Source of the DNA: Pilimelia anulata
GTDB taxonomy: Bacteria > Actinomycetota > Actinomycetes > Mycobacteriales > Micromonosporaceae
Direction: 5' to 3'
Length of the DNA: 64,000 bases
Assembly (NCBI RefSeq): GCF_014647895.1
Contig: NZ_BMQB01000001.1
Coordinates: 62,001-126,000 of the forward strand
In this document: positions 8,032 to 17,123 of the stretch, one piece after another
Position numbering within the stretch: the stretch's first letter is position 1
Layout: every line of letters begins with the position of its first letter
Program-made: the position numbers and the translations under genes
The notes under the pieces: model-generated
Seen by the model: only the letters and a program-made list of their open reading frames with translations
The model's database searches: none
Told to the model about the DNA's origin: nothing

Positions 8032-9396
8032 TCAGCTCGACTGGAACGCCGGCCTGGTCGGGCGCTGGCCCGGTACCGCCGCGGTCGGGCGCTCGGCCAG
8101 GACCGAGTCGAGCATCTCGCCCACCCGGACGGCCGTGTTGGACAGCAGCGACGACGTGATGCCGTGCGTGTGCTCGGTCCCGCCCTGCAGGAAGATCCCG
8201 CAGCGCAGCTCGGGGACGGTGCGCAGCCGGTAGTCGCGGTCCACGGCCGCGCGGCCGGCGGCGTCGCGCTGGCACAGGTCGGCCAGCGGCTCGCCGAGCA
8301 GGCCCAGCGGGTCCGGCTCGGCGTAGCCGGTGGCGTACACGATGGCGTCCGCCTCCAGCGGGGTGCGCTCGCCGGTGACGAGCGACTCGACGACCGCGTG
8401 CACGCCGCCGGGGGACTCGGTCAGCTCGGCGAGGTGGGAGACGTTGAGCAGGCGCAGCCGGCGGGTGCCGAGGACCTTCTCGCGGTATTCGCGCCGGTAC
8501 AGCTCGTCGATGAGGTCGATGTCCACGACCGCGTAGTTGGTGTTGCCGTGGTACTCCATCAGCCGGCGCTTGACCGGGTCGGGCGCGGCGAAGTAGTCGT
8601 CCACCGCGGCCGGGTCGAAGATCCGGTTGGCGAAGGCGCTGTCGTCGGCGGGGGAGTAGCCGTACCGGGCGAAGACCGCGCACACCTCGGCGTCGGGGAA
8701 CTCGCGGTGCAGGTACGCCACCGTCTCGGCCGCGCTCTGGCCGGCGCCGACGACGACGAACCGGCGCGGGGCGGTGCCCCGGATCGACTCGACCCGGCGC
8801 AGCAGGTCGCAGTTGTGCCAGATGCGGGCGCCGCGCTGCACGCCGGCCGGGAGCTTGGGCCGCAGGCCGGTGCCGAGGACGAGGTTGCGGGCCCGGTACG
8901 TGGTCAGGTCGTCGGGCGCGTGCCCGGCCCGGGCGACCACGTCGAGGTGCTCGACGGCGCCGCCCGGCCCGGTCACCGGGTGCACGGCGACGACCTCGTG
9001 GTCGTAGGAGACCTGGTCGTCGACCTTCGCGGCGGCCCATTCGAAGTAGTCGTGGAACTCGATCCGCAGCGGGAACAGGTTCTTGTGGTTGATGAAGTCG
9101 ATGAGCCGGCCGCGGCTCTGCAGGTAGCAGAGAAAACTGTACTCACTGGTCGGGTTGCGCAGCGTGACCAGATCCTTGAGGAACGACACCTGCATGGTGG
9201 CGTCGTCGATCAGCATGCCCCGGTGCCAACCGAAGGTCGGCTGCCGCTCCAGGAAGTGCGCCGTCACCGCTTCGGCCCTGGGTACCGCGTTGTTGTGCTC
9301 GCGCGTGGCGATGGCCATGGCCAGGTTGGAAGGCCCGAATCCGACGCCGATCAGGTCGAAGACCGGGGTCGTCGCTCCCGGATGTGGCTGAGACAT
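8032..9396 (-). CDS. L-ornithine (or lysine) N-monooxygenase for hydroxamate siderophore
   Basis: This 454-residue flavoprotein of the SidA/PvdA/IucD family hydroxylates the side-chain amine of ornithine (or lysine) using FAD, NADPH and O2. The FAD motif GVGFGPSNLAMAIA is at residues about 17-30; WHRGMLIDDATMQVSFLKDL is the substrate/FAD region; VVGAGQSAAETVAYL is the NADPH motif; ATGY the family's third motif near residue 370. Ornithine is favoured because the divergent gene encodes a formyltransferase, the CchB/CchA-like pair that makes N5-formyl-N5-hydroxyornithine. The ATG at 9396 with GAGGGG upstream was chosen over an in-frame GTG-type extension to 9438, which would lie close to the iron box. 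Controlled by the box at 9444-9462. Confidence 0.92.
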   Translation of the reverse strand: MSQPHPGATTPVFDLIGVGFGPSNLAMAIATREHNNAVPRAEAVTAHFLERQPTFGWHRGMLIDDATMQVSFLKDLVTLRNPTSEYSFLCYLQSRGRLIDFINHKNLFPLRIEFHDYFEWAAAKVDDQVSYDHEVVAVHPVTGPGGAVEHLDVVARAGHAPDDLTTYRARNLVLGTGLRPKLPAGVQRGARIWHNCDLLRRVESIRGTAPRRFVVVGAGQSAAETVAYLHREFPDAEVCAVFARYGYSPADDSAFANRIFDPAAVDDYFAAPDPVKRRLMEYHGNTNYAVVDIDLIDELYRREYREKVLGTRRLRLLNVSHLAELTESPGGVHAVVESLVTGERTPLEADAIVYATGYAEPDPLGLLGEPLADLCQRDAAGRAAVDRDYRLRTVPELRCGIFLQGGTEHTHGITSSLLSNTAVRVGEMLDSVLAERPTAAVPGQRPTRPAFQSS

Positions 9397-9443
9397 GTCC
9401 GTCCCCTCGCGCGGCCGGGCCGCTGACTGGTTCGTCAAATGGG

Positions 9444-9462
9444 TTCGGTTAGCCTAACCTAA
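9444..9462. promoter_or_regulatory. IdeR/DmdR iron box between divergent siderophore genes
   Basis: TTCGGTTAGCCTAACCTAA matches the 19-bp actinobacterial iron box (TTAGGTTAGGCTAACCTAA and its complement) at 18 of 19 positions. It is placed between the monooxygenase start (48 bp away) and the formyltransferase start (113 bp away), so iron-loaded IdeR/DmdR1 could repress both directions. The adjoining 9463-9575 region is the formyltransferase leader and shows nothing else clear. Confidence 0.9.
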
Positions 9463-9575
9463 GTGTTGCTCATGGCCCAGCGGGGGCGGATACCCAGCTT
9501 AGGGAAGCCTTGGTTTACTGGGAACCTCCTGTGTGCGTCTTCACGCGCCGGGCCGGAAACGAGGGAGGGGCTCGG

Positions 9576-10535
9576 ATGCGGGTCGTCATGTTCGGGTACC
9601 AGACGTGGGGACACCGCACGCTGCAGGCGCTGCTGGACTCCGCGCACGAGGTCGTGCTGGTGGTGACCCACCCGCCGGGCGACGGCGCGTACGAGCGGAT
9701 CTGGAGCGACTCGGTCGCGGACCTGGCCGCCGCGCACGGCGTGCCCGTCATCGAGCGGGAGCGGCCCGACGACGACGAGCTGTACGAGGCGCTCAAGGCC
9801 GCCGCCCCCGACGCGATCGTCGCCTGCAACTGGCGCACCTGGATCCCGCCGCGGATCTTCGAGCTGCCGCCGCACGGCACCCTCAACGTGCACGACTCGC
9901 TGCTGCCCGCCTACGCCGGCTTCGCGCCGCTGATCTGGGCGCTGGTCAACGGCGAGAAGGAGGTCGGCGTCACCGCGCACATGATGGACGCCACCCTGGA
10001 CGCCGGCCCGATCGTGCTCCAGCGGGCCGTGCCGGTCGGCGACACCGACACCACCGCCGACCTGTTCCAGCGCACACTGGCCCTGTTCGGGCCGATCACC
10101 GTGGACGGGCTCGACCTCATCGCCAGCGGGAAGACCGACTGGACGCCGCAGGACCCGAGCAGGTATAGCTTCTTCCACAAGCGGTCCGAGGAGGACATCC
10201 GGATCGACTTCACCTGGCCCGCCGAGGAGTTGGAGCGGCTGGTCCGGGCGCAGTGCGCGCCGTATCCGGCCGCGTACTGCTTCCACCGGGGCGAGCGGCT
10301 GGAGATCATCGGCGCGGCCGTCTCCCGCGGCCGGTACGGCGGCACGGCCGGCCGGATCTTCTACCGCGAGGGCGACGGCGTCGCGATCGTCGCCGGCCCC
10401 GAGGCCCGGCGCGGGCGCAGCCACGGCCTGCTCGTCACCCGGGTGCGCACCGCCGACGGCCGCGAGCTGTCCGCGGGCGACTACTTCCGGACCATGGGCG
10501 GCTACCTGACGAGCTACCCGGACCGGCTGCGCTGA
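9576..10535 (+). CDS. Formyltransferase for hydroxyornithine (CchA-like)
   Basis: A 319-residue member of the Fmt/ArnA formyltransferase fold, which uses N10-formyl-tetrahydrofolate. The catalytic triad elements are seen as CNWRTWIPP (N near residue 90), LNVHDSLLPAYAGFAPLIWAL (H and surrounding loop) and the D in MMDATLDAGPIV. The C-terminal domain (about residues 215-319) matches the Fmt C-terminal fold. Divergence from the hydroxylase and a shared iron box make N5-hydroxyornithine the likely substrate rather than Met-tRNA. The ATG at 9576 has GAGGGAGGGG just upstream. No NRPS using the product is in the window near this locus. Confidence 0.88.
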   Translation: MRVVMFGYQTWGHRTLQALLDSAHEVVLVVTHPPGDGAYERIWSDSVADLAAAHGVPVIERERPDDDELYEALKAAAPDAIVACNWRTWIPPRIFELPPHGTLNVHDSLLPAYAGFAPLIWALVNGEKEVGVTAHMMDATLDAGPIVLQRAVPVGDTDTTADLFQRTLALFGPITVDGLDLIASGKTDWTPQDPSRYSFFHKRSEEDIRIDFTWPAEELERLVRAQCAPYPAAYCFHRGERLEIIGAAVSRGRYGGTAGRIFYREGDGVAIVAGPEARRGRSHGLLVTRVRTADGRELSAGDYFRTMGGYLTSYPDRLR

Positions 10536-10601
10536 CGGCATCGACGTAGGGTGATCCCGCGCGGCGGTGCCGCCGCGCGGCAGCCGACGGGGGAGGTCGT
10601 C

Positions 10602-11006
10602 ATGGCCGCGGGCGCCGCCGAGACCAGGGCCGGGGTCGTACTCTGCCGGGGGTGCTGCTGCGGCAGCCCGGCCAAGCATCCCGACGTCGACCACGACGCC
10701 GAACTGGCCGACCTGCGGGCGCTGGCCGCCGGCCACCCCGAGCTGGTCGCGCTGCGGCTCAGCGAGTGCCTCGGGCCGTGCGCCGAGGCCAACGTCCTCG
10801 TCGTCAAGCCGTCCCGGCTGGGGCGGCGGCGCGGCGGCCGGGCGACCTGGTTCAGCGCCCTCGACGTCGACGCCAGGGACGCGCTCGGCGGCTGGCTGCG
10901 CGCCGGCGGGCCCGGCCGGGCGGCGCTGCCGCCGCTGCTGGCCGCGCGCCGGATCGAGCGGCCGCGCAACCGCTCGCTCACCGCCGCGGGCGCCGAGCTG
11001 GCCTGA
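10602..11006 (+). CDS. Thioredoxin-like [2Fe-2S] ferredoxin-domain protein
   Basis: A 134-residue protein with the cysteine pattern LCRGCCCGS (about residues 15-23) and SECLGPCAEAN (C-x3-C, about residues 63-67), separated by a helix, as in thioredoxin-fold [2Fe-2S] ferredoxins. The remainder (AWFSAL-type strand, then an Arg-rich tail) resembles small redox proteins adjacent to metal genes in actinobacteria. It starts 66 bp after the formyltransferase, with GGGGGAGG before the ATG, so it may be in the same iron-controlled transcript. A role in reducing ferric siderophore or serving an iron-limited enzyme is a guess. Confidence 0.72.
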   Translation: MAAGAAETRAGVVLCRGCCCGSPAKHPDVDHDAELADLRALAAGHPELVALRLSECLGPCAEANVLVVKPSRLGRRRGGRATWFSALDVDARDALGGWLRAGGPGRAALPPLLAARRIERPRNRSLTAAGAELA

Positions 11007-11174
11007 CCCGGCACGCCGCGGGCCCGAGCCGGTACGCCGCTGGCCCGACCGGTGCCGGGGCGACCGGTACGCCCCGCGGGCGGGCCGGTCGACGGCGATG
11101 TCGGAGTTCGCTGGTTGGGTGGGCGCTGCGCGGTCGGCCGGATTTTGTCGGTGTCCCGGGCGAGGATGCCGGGC

Positions 11175-11942
11175 ATGACGAATACGTATGCACCGGGCAC
11201 CCCGAGCTGGATCGAACTGGGCACGACCGACATTGCCGGCGCCAAGGAGTTCTACCACGGCACCCTCGGCTGGACGTTCGAGGAGATCGGGCCGGAGGCC
11301 CACGGGTACCTGCTCGTGCGCAGCCACGGCCAGCTCGTCGGCGGGCTCGGCCAGGCCACCGACGCCGCCCGCGGCACCTCCTGGGTGGTGTACTTCGCCG
11401 TGGACGACGCCGAGGAGGCGGCCGGCCGCGCCGACGGCGCCGGCGGCAAGGTCGTGGTCGGCGCGATGGACGTCCTGGACAAGGGTCGGATGGCGGTCCT
11501 GCAGGACCCGGCCGGGGCGTACTTCTCGGTCTGGCAGCCGACCGGCCTGGCCGGCGCCGAGCGGGTCAACGCCGACGGCGGCCTGTGCTGGGCCGAGCTG
11601 ATGACCAGCGACATCGCCGCCGCCAAGCGGTTCTACGGCGAGACCCTCGGCCTGTCCCCGCGGGACATCTCCGCCGAGGGCGTCGACTACACGCTGTTCG
11701 AGGTCGGCGGTACCGCTGTCGCGGGCGGCTCCGGCATCCGCGCCGACCAGGGCGACATCCCGCCGCACTGGTCGGTCTACATCGCCGTGGACGACTGCGA
11801 CGCCACCGCCGACCGGGCCATCGCGCTCGGCGCCACCGAGGCGCTGCGCGAGACCGCCCCGCCCGGCCGGATGGCGATCATGCACGACCCGCAGGGCGGC
11901 AAGTTCTGCATCATCACGCCCGACCCGACCTTCACCCCGTAG
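11175..11942 (+). CDS. Two-domain VOC (glyoxalase-like) protein
   Basis: This 255-residue protein has two VOC (vicinal oxygen chelate) halves, about residues 10-120 and 135-250. Each half shows the beta-alpha-beta entry motif (ELGTTDIAGAKEFYHGTLGW and ELMTSDIAAAKRFYGETLGL) and a strand ending AVLQDPAGAYFSVW or AIMHDPQGGKFCII. Such actinobacterial proteins are often labelled hydroxylases, after CFP-30B of mycobacteria, but their reaction is unproven. ATG at 11175 was chosen over the ATG at 11166; both have GAGG nearby, and 11166 leaves no space for a ribosome site. Monocistronic as far as can be seen. Confidence 0.85.
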   Translation: MTNTYAPGTPSWIELGTTDIAGAKEFYHGTLGWTFEEIGPEAHGYLLVRSHGQLVGGLGQATDAARGTSWVVYFAVDDAEEAAGRADGAGGKVVVGAMDVLDKGRMAVLQDPAGAYFSVWQPTGLAGAERVNADGGLCWAELMTSDIAAAKRFYGETLGLSPRDISAEGVDYTLFEVGGTAVAGGSGIRADQGDIPPHWSVYIAVDDCDATADRAIALGATEALRETAPPGRMAIMHDPQGGKFCIITPDPTFTP

Positions 11943-12043
11943 CCGGCGCCGCCGCGGGAGTCCGGTTGCCGACAGGGCTCCCGCGGGCGCCGCCCGGACG
12001 GCTAGCCTGGCTCGTCGACCCCCGGCGGCGAGGAGCACGGACG

Positions 12044-13825
12044 ATGGGCAGCAGCTTCCAGGTCGACCTGCGTGGCGTGGTCGACCTGCTCAGCCACCAC
12101 CTGTACGGCAGCCCCCGCGTCTACCTGCGGGAACTGCTGCAGAACGCCGTCGACGCGATCACCGCGCGGCGGCACGCCGAACCGACCGCCCCGGCCGTCG
12201 TCTGGCTGGAGCCGGCCGACGCCACCGCCGACGGCCTGCTCCGGGTGCACGACACGGGAGTGGGATTGTCCGAAGAGGAGGTGCACCGCTTCCTCGCCAC
12301 GATCGGCCGCAGCACCAAGCGCGACGAACTCGGCTTCGCCCGGCACGACTTCCTCGGCCAGTTCGGCATCGGGCTGCTGTCCTGCTTCATGGTCGCCGAC
12401 GAGATCCGGGTCGAGACCCGCGGCGCCGACGGCGTCACGACGGCCTGGACCGGGTACGCCGACGGCCGGTACGAGCTGGGCCCCGCCCCGCGCCCGCGGG
12501 CCGAGCGCGGCACCACCGTCACCCTGGTGCCGCGGCGCGACGCCGAGCAGTGGCTGTGCGCCGACCGGGTCGCCGAGCTGGCCGCCACGTACGGGTCGAT
12601 GCTGCCGTACGAGGTGCGGGTCGGCGAGCGGGTCACCACCGTCGGCAGCCCGCCGTGGGCCGCCGGGCCGCAGCGGCGGGAGCGGCTGCACGCGTACGGG
12701 CGGGAGCTGCTCGGCGTGCCGCCGTTCGACGTCGTCCCGGTCGAGGTGCCGGCCGCCGGGCTGGTCGGCGCGGCGTTCATCCTGCCCACCGCGGTCAGCC
12801 CGGCCGCCCGGGCGGGCCACCGGGTGTACCTGAAGCGGATGCTGCTCGCCGACGGCGCCGAGGGGCTGCTGCCGGAGTGGGCGTTCTTCGCCCGGCTCGT
12901 CGTCGACGCCACCGAGCTGCGGCCGACGGCCAGCCGGGAGGCGCTGTACGACGACGAGCTGCTCGAGGCCGTCCGCGGCGCACTCGGCGACCAGCTCAAG
13001 CAGTGGCTCGTCCGGCTGGCGGCGGGGAACCCGGCGAAGCTGACCGCGTTCCTGGAGGTCCACCACCTCGGCGTGAAGGCGCTCGCGCTGCACGACGACG
13101 AGCTGCTCGAACTCGTCGCCCGCTGGTGGCCGATGCCGACCAACACCGGCCCGGTCACGCTGGTCGACTTCCGCCGCCGGCACGGCCTCGTCCGGTACAC
13201 CACCACCGTGGACGAGTTCCGCCAGCTCGCCGCCGTCGCCGCCGCGCAGGGGCTGCCGGTGGTCAACGGCGGGCACACGTACGACACGGAGATCATCGAA
13301 CGGCTCGCCGCCATCGACCCCGGCCTGCGGCTGGAGCGGATGGAGCCCGGCGACCTGGCCACCCGGTTCGACGGCCTGGCCCCCGGCCTGGAGCTGACGC
13401 TGACCGACTTCCTCGCCGCGGCCGGGCGCGGGCTGGAGCCGGTCGGCTGCGAGGTGGTGCTGCGGGCGTTCGACCCGGTGTCGCTGCCCGCGCTGTACCT
13501 GGCCAGCCGGTCCGCCCTGTTCCACGGCGAGCTGACCGCCACCCGGGAGCGGGTCGACGACGCCTGGGCGGGCGTCCTCGACGCGATCGCCGCGGCCACC
13601 CCCGCGGACCGGCCGCAGCTCGTGCTGAACTACCGCAACCCCCTGGTCCGGCGCGTCACCGGCCTGGCCGACCCCGAGCTGGCCGCCACCGCGGTGCAGG
13701 GCCTGTACGGCCAGGCGCTGCTGCTCGGGCACCACCCCATCCGCCCGGCGGAGGCGGCCCTCATGAACGGATCGTTCCTCGGCCTGATCGACCGGGCCGT
13801 GGCCACACAGGACGGTGAGAAGTGA
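12044..13825 (+). CDS. Hsp90-family ATPase (divergent HtpG-like), paired with a TPR protein
   Basis: A 593-residue GHKL ATPase related to HtpG. The ATP pocket is complete: YLRELLQNAVDAI (catalytic Glu and N-box Asn, about residues 26-40), HDTGVGLS (D-x-G-x-G near residue 70) and GQFGIGLLSCFMV (about 105-118). The middle domain keeps RVYLKRMLL and TASREAL, the signature of Hsp90 middle domains. The C-terminal third (from about residue 340) is unlike HtpG and ends without an MEEVD-type tail. It is a paralogue class found in many actinobacteria, separate from the housekeeping HtpG. ATG at 12044 (GAGGAG 8 nt upstream). The last bases overlap the following TPR gene start (GTGA), so the two proteins are made together. 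Confidence 0.87.
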   Translation: MGSSFQVDLRGVVDLLSHHLYGSPRVYLRELLQNAVDAITARRHAEPTAPAVVWLEPADATADGLLRVHDTGVGLSEEEVHRFLATIGRSTKRDELGFARHDFLGQFGIGLLSCFMVADEIRVETRGADGVTTAWTGYADGRYELGPAPRPRAERGTTVTLVPRRDAEQWLCADRVAELAATYGSMLPYEVRVGERVTTVGSPPWAAGPQRRERLHAYGRELLGVPPFDVVPVEVPAAGLVGAAFILPTAVSPAARAGHRVYLKRMLLADGAEGLLPEWAFFARLVVDATELRPTASREALYDDELLEAVRGALGDQLKQWLVRLAAGNPAKLTAFLEVHHLGVKALALHDDELLELVARWWPMPTNTGPVTLVDFRRRHGLVRYTTTVDEFRQLAAVAAAQGLPVVNGGHTYDTEIIERLAAIDPGLRLERMEPGDLATRFDGLAPGLELTLTDFLAAAGRGLEPVGCEVVLRAFDPVSLPALYLASRSALFHGELTATRERVDDAWAGVLDAIAAATPADRPQLVLNYRNPLVRRVTGLADPELAATAVQGLYGQALLLGHHPIRPAEAALMNGSFLGLIDRAVATQDGEK

Positions 13826-16800
13826 ACAGCGAGCAGGTCATCGCGCTGCTGCGCCGCGCGGAGCAGGTGCCGGAGGGCCCGGCCCAGATCGCCGCGGCGG
13901 AGGAGGCCATCCGGCACGCCGACGCGCTCGGCGAGGAGCCGCTGCGGTTCGCCGCGCGGATGCTGGCCACCGAGGCGTACGAGCGGGGCGGCGAGCCGGC
14001 CGGGGCGTTCGTCACGTTCTCCTGGGCGCTGGCCGACTTCGACCGCGCCCCCGGCTACCACGACCGGGCCGACGACTGGCGGCTGCGCTGGCACTTCAAG
14101 TACGTGTGCGGGTCGCTCAGCGCGTTCCCCGAGGTGCCGCTGGACCGGACCGCGGCGGTGCTGGACGACATGGAGCGCCGGTACCGGGCCGGCGGGCACA
14201 GCCTGCACGCGGTGTACACGCAGCGGTTCGCGCTCGCCCGGCACCTCGGCGACGACGACGCGGCGGCGCACTGGTATGCGCAGTGGCAGGCCGCGCCGCG
14301 GGACGAGAACTCCGACTGCGCCGGCTGCGATCCGACCAGCCGGGCCCACTACCTGTACGACCTGGGCCGCTCGGCCGAGGCGGTCGCGCTGGCCGAGCCG
14401 GTGCTGGCGGGGCGGCTGACCTGTACGGTCCAGCCGCACGCGATCCTCACCGCGCTGATGCTGCCGCTGCTGCGCACCGGCGCCCCGGCCCGGGCGCGGG
14501 ACGCGCACCTGCGGGCGTACCGGCGGCAGCGGACCAACGTGGCCCGGCTCTGGTCGGTCGCCGCGCACGCCCGGTTCTGCCTGTTCACCGGCAACGACGC
14601 GCGGGCGCTGGAGATCGTCCGGCGGCACCTGGAGTGGCTGGACCGGGCGCCGTCGCCGTACGACGCGATGGAGTTCGCGGCCACCGCCAGCGCGGTGCTG
14701 CGGCGGACGCCGGGGGCGAGCGTGCGGCGCGCGGCGGCGGGCGAGCGGGCGGCGGCCGACCGGGACGCGGCCGAGCTGGCGGAGCTGCTGGCCGGGGAGG
14801 CGCGGGCGGTCGGGGCGCGGTTCGACGCGCGCAACGGGAACGGGTACCAGAGCGAGCGGGTGGAGATGCTGCTGCACGCGGGGCCGCTGGGCGAGTACGT
14901 CCCGCTGTCCCCGACGGTCGCCGCCCGCAGCGCCGCGAGCGGGGCCTCCGCGGGCGCGGGGTCGGGCGACCCCGCGGGCTTCGGCGGCGGGTCGGGGGAG
15001 GGCGCGGCGGCGTCGGGTGACGGCACCGGGCCCGCCGGTGGCCGGAGCGGCGGCCCGGCCGGGCCCGGAGTGGACGTCGCCGCGGAGTCCGGCATGGACG
15101 GTGCGGCGGGGTTCGGGGTGGACGGTGTGCCGGGGGTCGGTGCGCCCGGGTCGGCGGCCGGGCGGGAGCCGGCGGCGGACGCCGCGCCGGCCGACGTGCT
15201 GGACGAGGTGGAGCTGCGGCAGCGCTCCGGGGCCGTCAGCGCCGCGCGGGCGCTGCTCGCCGAGCGCGGCGGCGAGCTGGACGCCGCGCCGCTGACCACC
15301 GCCCAGCGGGCGCGGCTCGCCGAGGCGCGCGGCTGGGTGCTGCTGGCCGACGACGACCACGCCGGGGCGCGGGCGCACTGGGCGGTGGCCGAGGCCGGGT
15401 ACCGGGAGGCCGGCGACGAGGTCGGCGCCCGGATGTGCGCGGGCGCCCGCGGGCTGGCGGCGTGCTTCGCGGCCCGCACCGCGGAGGACGCCGACGCCGC
15501 GACCACCGCACCGATCCTCCCCGCGCCGACCGCGGCCGCACCGGGGCCGGCGGCCGACGAGCCCGCGCCACCCGCGGACGGGCCCGGGACCACGCCGGCC
15601 GGGACGGTGGACGTGCCCGGGACCACGGCGGACGCGCCCAGCGCGGGAGAGGCGTCCGGGACGGCGGCGGAGCCGGCCGCCCCCGTCGCGGCCGGTGGCG
15701 CGGTCGGCGGGGAGGAGTACGCCGAGGGGCTGGCCGCGGTGCGGGAGAGCGCCGCGTACGTCGAGGCCCACGGCGGCCCCGCCGAGGCGTGCCGGGCGCG
15801 GATCCGGCTGGCCGTCGCGCTCGCCACCGGCGGCGACCCGGCCGGCGCGCTGGCCGCGCTGGACGCCGCCGAACCGCTCGCCGCCCGGGCCGGCGACCGC
15901 CGGCTCGACGCCGCGCTGGCGCTGCGCCGGATGCAGGTGCTGGCCGAGCTGGGCCGCGAGGACGCCCTGCCGGACGCGCTGGCCCGGGCGTACACGGCCG
16001 GGCGCGGGCTCGGCGGCGACGACCGGGGCCCGCTGTGCCTGGCGTACGCCGAGAGCCTGCCGGACGACGCGGTACCGGAGAAGCTCGCCGTGCTCGCCGA
16101 GGCCCTGGCCGCCGACGGCTCGCCGGATGTGGTGATCAACGCCCACCTGTACCGCGGGCGGCTGCTGCGCGGCGCCGACCGGCCGGCCGAGGCCGTGGAC
16201 GACTACGTGGCGGCGCTCGGCGCCTGCCTCGCCGCCGGGGCGGCCGAGCCGGCCGCGTTCCTGCGCGCCGAGCTGGCCGAGACCTGCCTGACCGCCGACC
16301 GGGTGGCCGAGGCGGCCGAGCTGGCCGAGGAGGCGCTGCCGGGGCTCGTCGCCGCGGGCGCGGACGAGGGCGCCGACCAGTGCCGGTACCTGCTCGCCCG
16401 GTGCTACCGCGAGCTGGGCGAGGTCCCGGCCGCGGTCGCGGTCCTGGACGAGCTGGCCGACCGGATCGCCGGCGCCGACCGCGGGCGGATGCGGGAGGAG
16501 GCGGCGACGCTGCTGTACGGCGTGGACCGCGACGCCGAGGCGGCCACCCGGTACGCCGACGCCGCCGCCGCGTACGCCGCGGCGGACCGGCCGATGGACC
16601 GGCTGCGCGCGCTCCGGCAGCGGGTCAGCGCCCTGCACTGGGCCCGCGACGCGGACGCGGCCCTGGCCGCGCTGACGGAGGCGGACGCCGCCCTCGAAGC
16701 GCTGCCGGCCGACGCCGCCGCGCACCCGGAGGGGGTCTGGGAACGGGCGCTGCTGGACCGCGAGGGCGCCCGCGCGCTGGCCGCCGCCGACCGGCCGGAC

Positions 16801-17076
16801 GCCGCGCTGGACCGGCTGGACGACGCGGCGGCGCGGCTGCGCGGGATCGAGGCGTTCGGCGAGGCGCTGACCGTGGACATCCTGCACGGCGAACTGCTGC
16901 TGCGCCTCGGGCGCCCGGACGCGGCCGAGCCGGTCCTGCGGGCGGCCCTCGGCGGCATCCCGCGCGACGCCGGCGCGCTCGCCGGCCGGACGGCCGCGCT
17001 GCTGGCCGGCTGCCTGGTCGAGCTGGGCCGCCGGGCGGACGCCGAGGCGCTGGCCGCGGAGTACGGCCTGGACTGA
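13822..17076 (+). CDS. Large tetratricopeptide-repeat protein coupled to the Hsp90-like gene
   Basis: A 1084-residue soluble protein made of helical repeats of TPR type: many 34-residue-like units with small residues at helix contacts, e.g. LAEARGWVLLADDDHAGARAHW, ALDRLDDAAARLRG and ALAALDAAEPLAARAGD. Two low-complexity Gly/Ala/Pro/Ser spacers interrupt the repeats at about residues 369-456 and 566-626; their length probably varies between strains. No signal peptide or membrane helix. The GTG start overlaps the upstream stop by 4 bp. Since TPR domains are classic Hsp90 co-chaperone modules in eukaryotes, it is an obvious candidate partner or client adaptor; that is inference from gene coupling. 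Confidence 0.82.
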   Translation: MNSEQVIALLRRAEQVPEGPAQIAAAEEAIRHADALGEEPLRFAARMLATEAYERGGEPAGAFVTFSWALADFDRAPGYHDRADDWRLRWHFKYVCGSLSAFPEVPLDRTAAVLDDMERRYRAGGHSLHAVYTQRFALARHLGDDDAAAHWYAQWQAAPRDENSDCAGCDPTSRAHYLYDLGRSAEAVALAEPVLAGRLTCTVQPHAILTALMLPLLRTGAPARARDAHLRAYRRQRTNVARLWSVAAHARFCLFTGNDARALEIVRRHLEWLDRAPSPYDAMEFAATASAVLRRTPGASVRRAAAGERAAADRDAAELAELLAGEARAVGARFDARNGNGYQSERVEMLLHAGPLGEYVPLSPTVAARSAASGASAGAGSGDPAGFGGGSGEGAAASGDGTGPAGGRSGGPAGPGVDVAAESGMDGAAGFGVDGVPGVGAPGSAAGREPAADAAPADVLDEVELRQRSGAVSAARALLAERGGELDAAPLTTAQRARLAEARGWVLLADDDHAGARAHWAVAEAGYREAGDEVGARMCAGARGLAACFAARTAEDADAATTAPILPAPTAAAPGPAADEPAPPADGPGTTPAGTVDVPGTTADAPSAGEASGTAAEPAAPVAAGGAVGGEEYAEGLAAVRESAAYVEAHGGPAEACRARIRLAVALATGGDPAGALAALDAAEPLAARAGDRRLDAALALRRMQVLAELGREDALPDALARAYTAGRGLGGDDRGPLCLAYAESLPDDAVPEKLAVLAEALAADGSPDVVINAHLYRGRLLRGADRPAEAVDDYVAALGACLAAGAAEPAAFLRAELAETCLTADRVAEAAELAEEALPGLVAAGADEGADQCRYLLARCYRELGEVPAAVAVLDELADRIAGADRGRMREEAATLLYGVDRDAEAATRYADAAAAYAAADRPMDRLRALRQRVSALHWARDADAALAALTEADAALEALPADAAAHPEGVWERALLDREGARALAAADRPDAALDRLDDAAARLRGIEAFGEALTVDILHGELLLRLGRPDAAEPVLRAALGGIPRDAGALAGRTAALLAGCLVELGRRADAEALAAEYGLD

Positions 17077-17123
17077 GTACCACTACTCATCCGCCCGCCC
17101 CGCCGCCCGGCCAGCCTGGAAAC

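Noticed and set aside
9463..9575. Short upstream reading frame (from 9510) as extended start of the formyltransferase
   Set aside because: Family N-terminus begins at ATG 9576 (MRVVMFGYQ), with a strong ribosome site; the extension is leader DNA.
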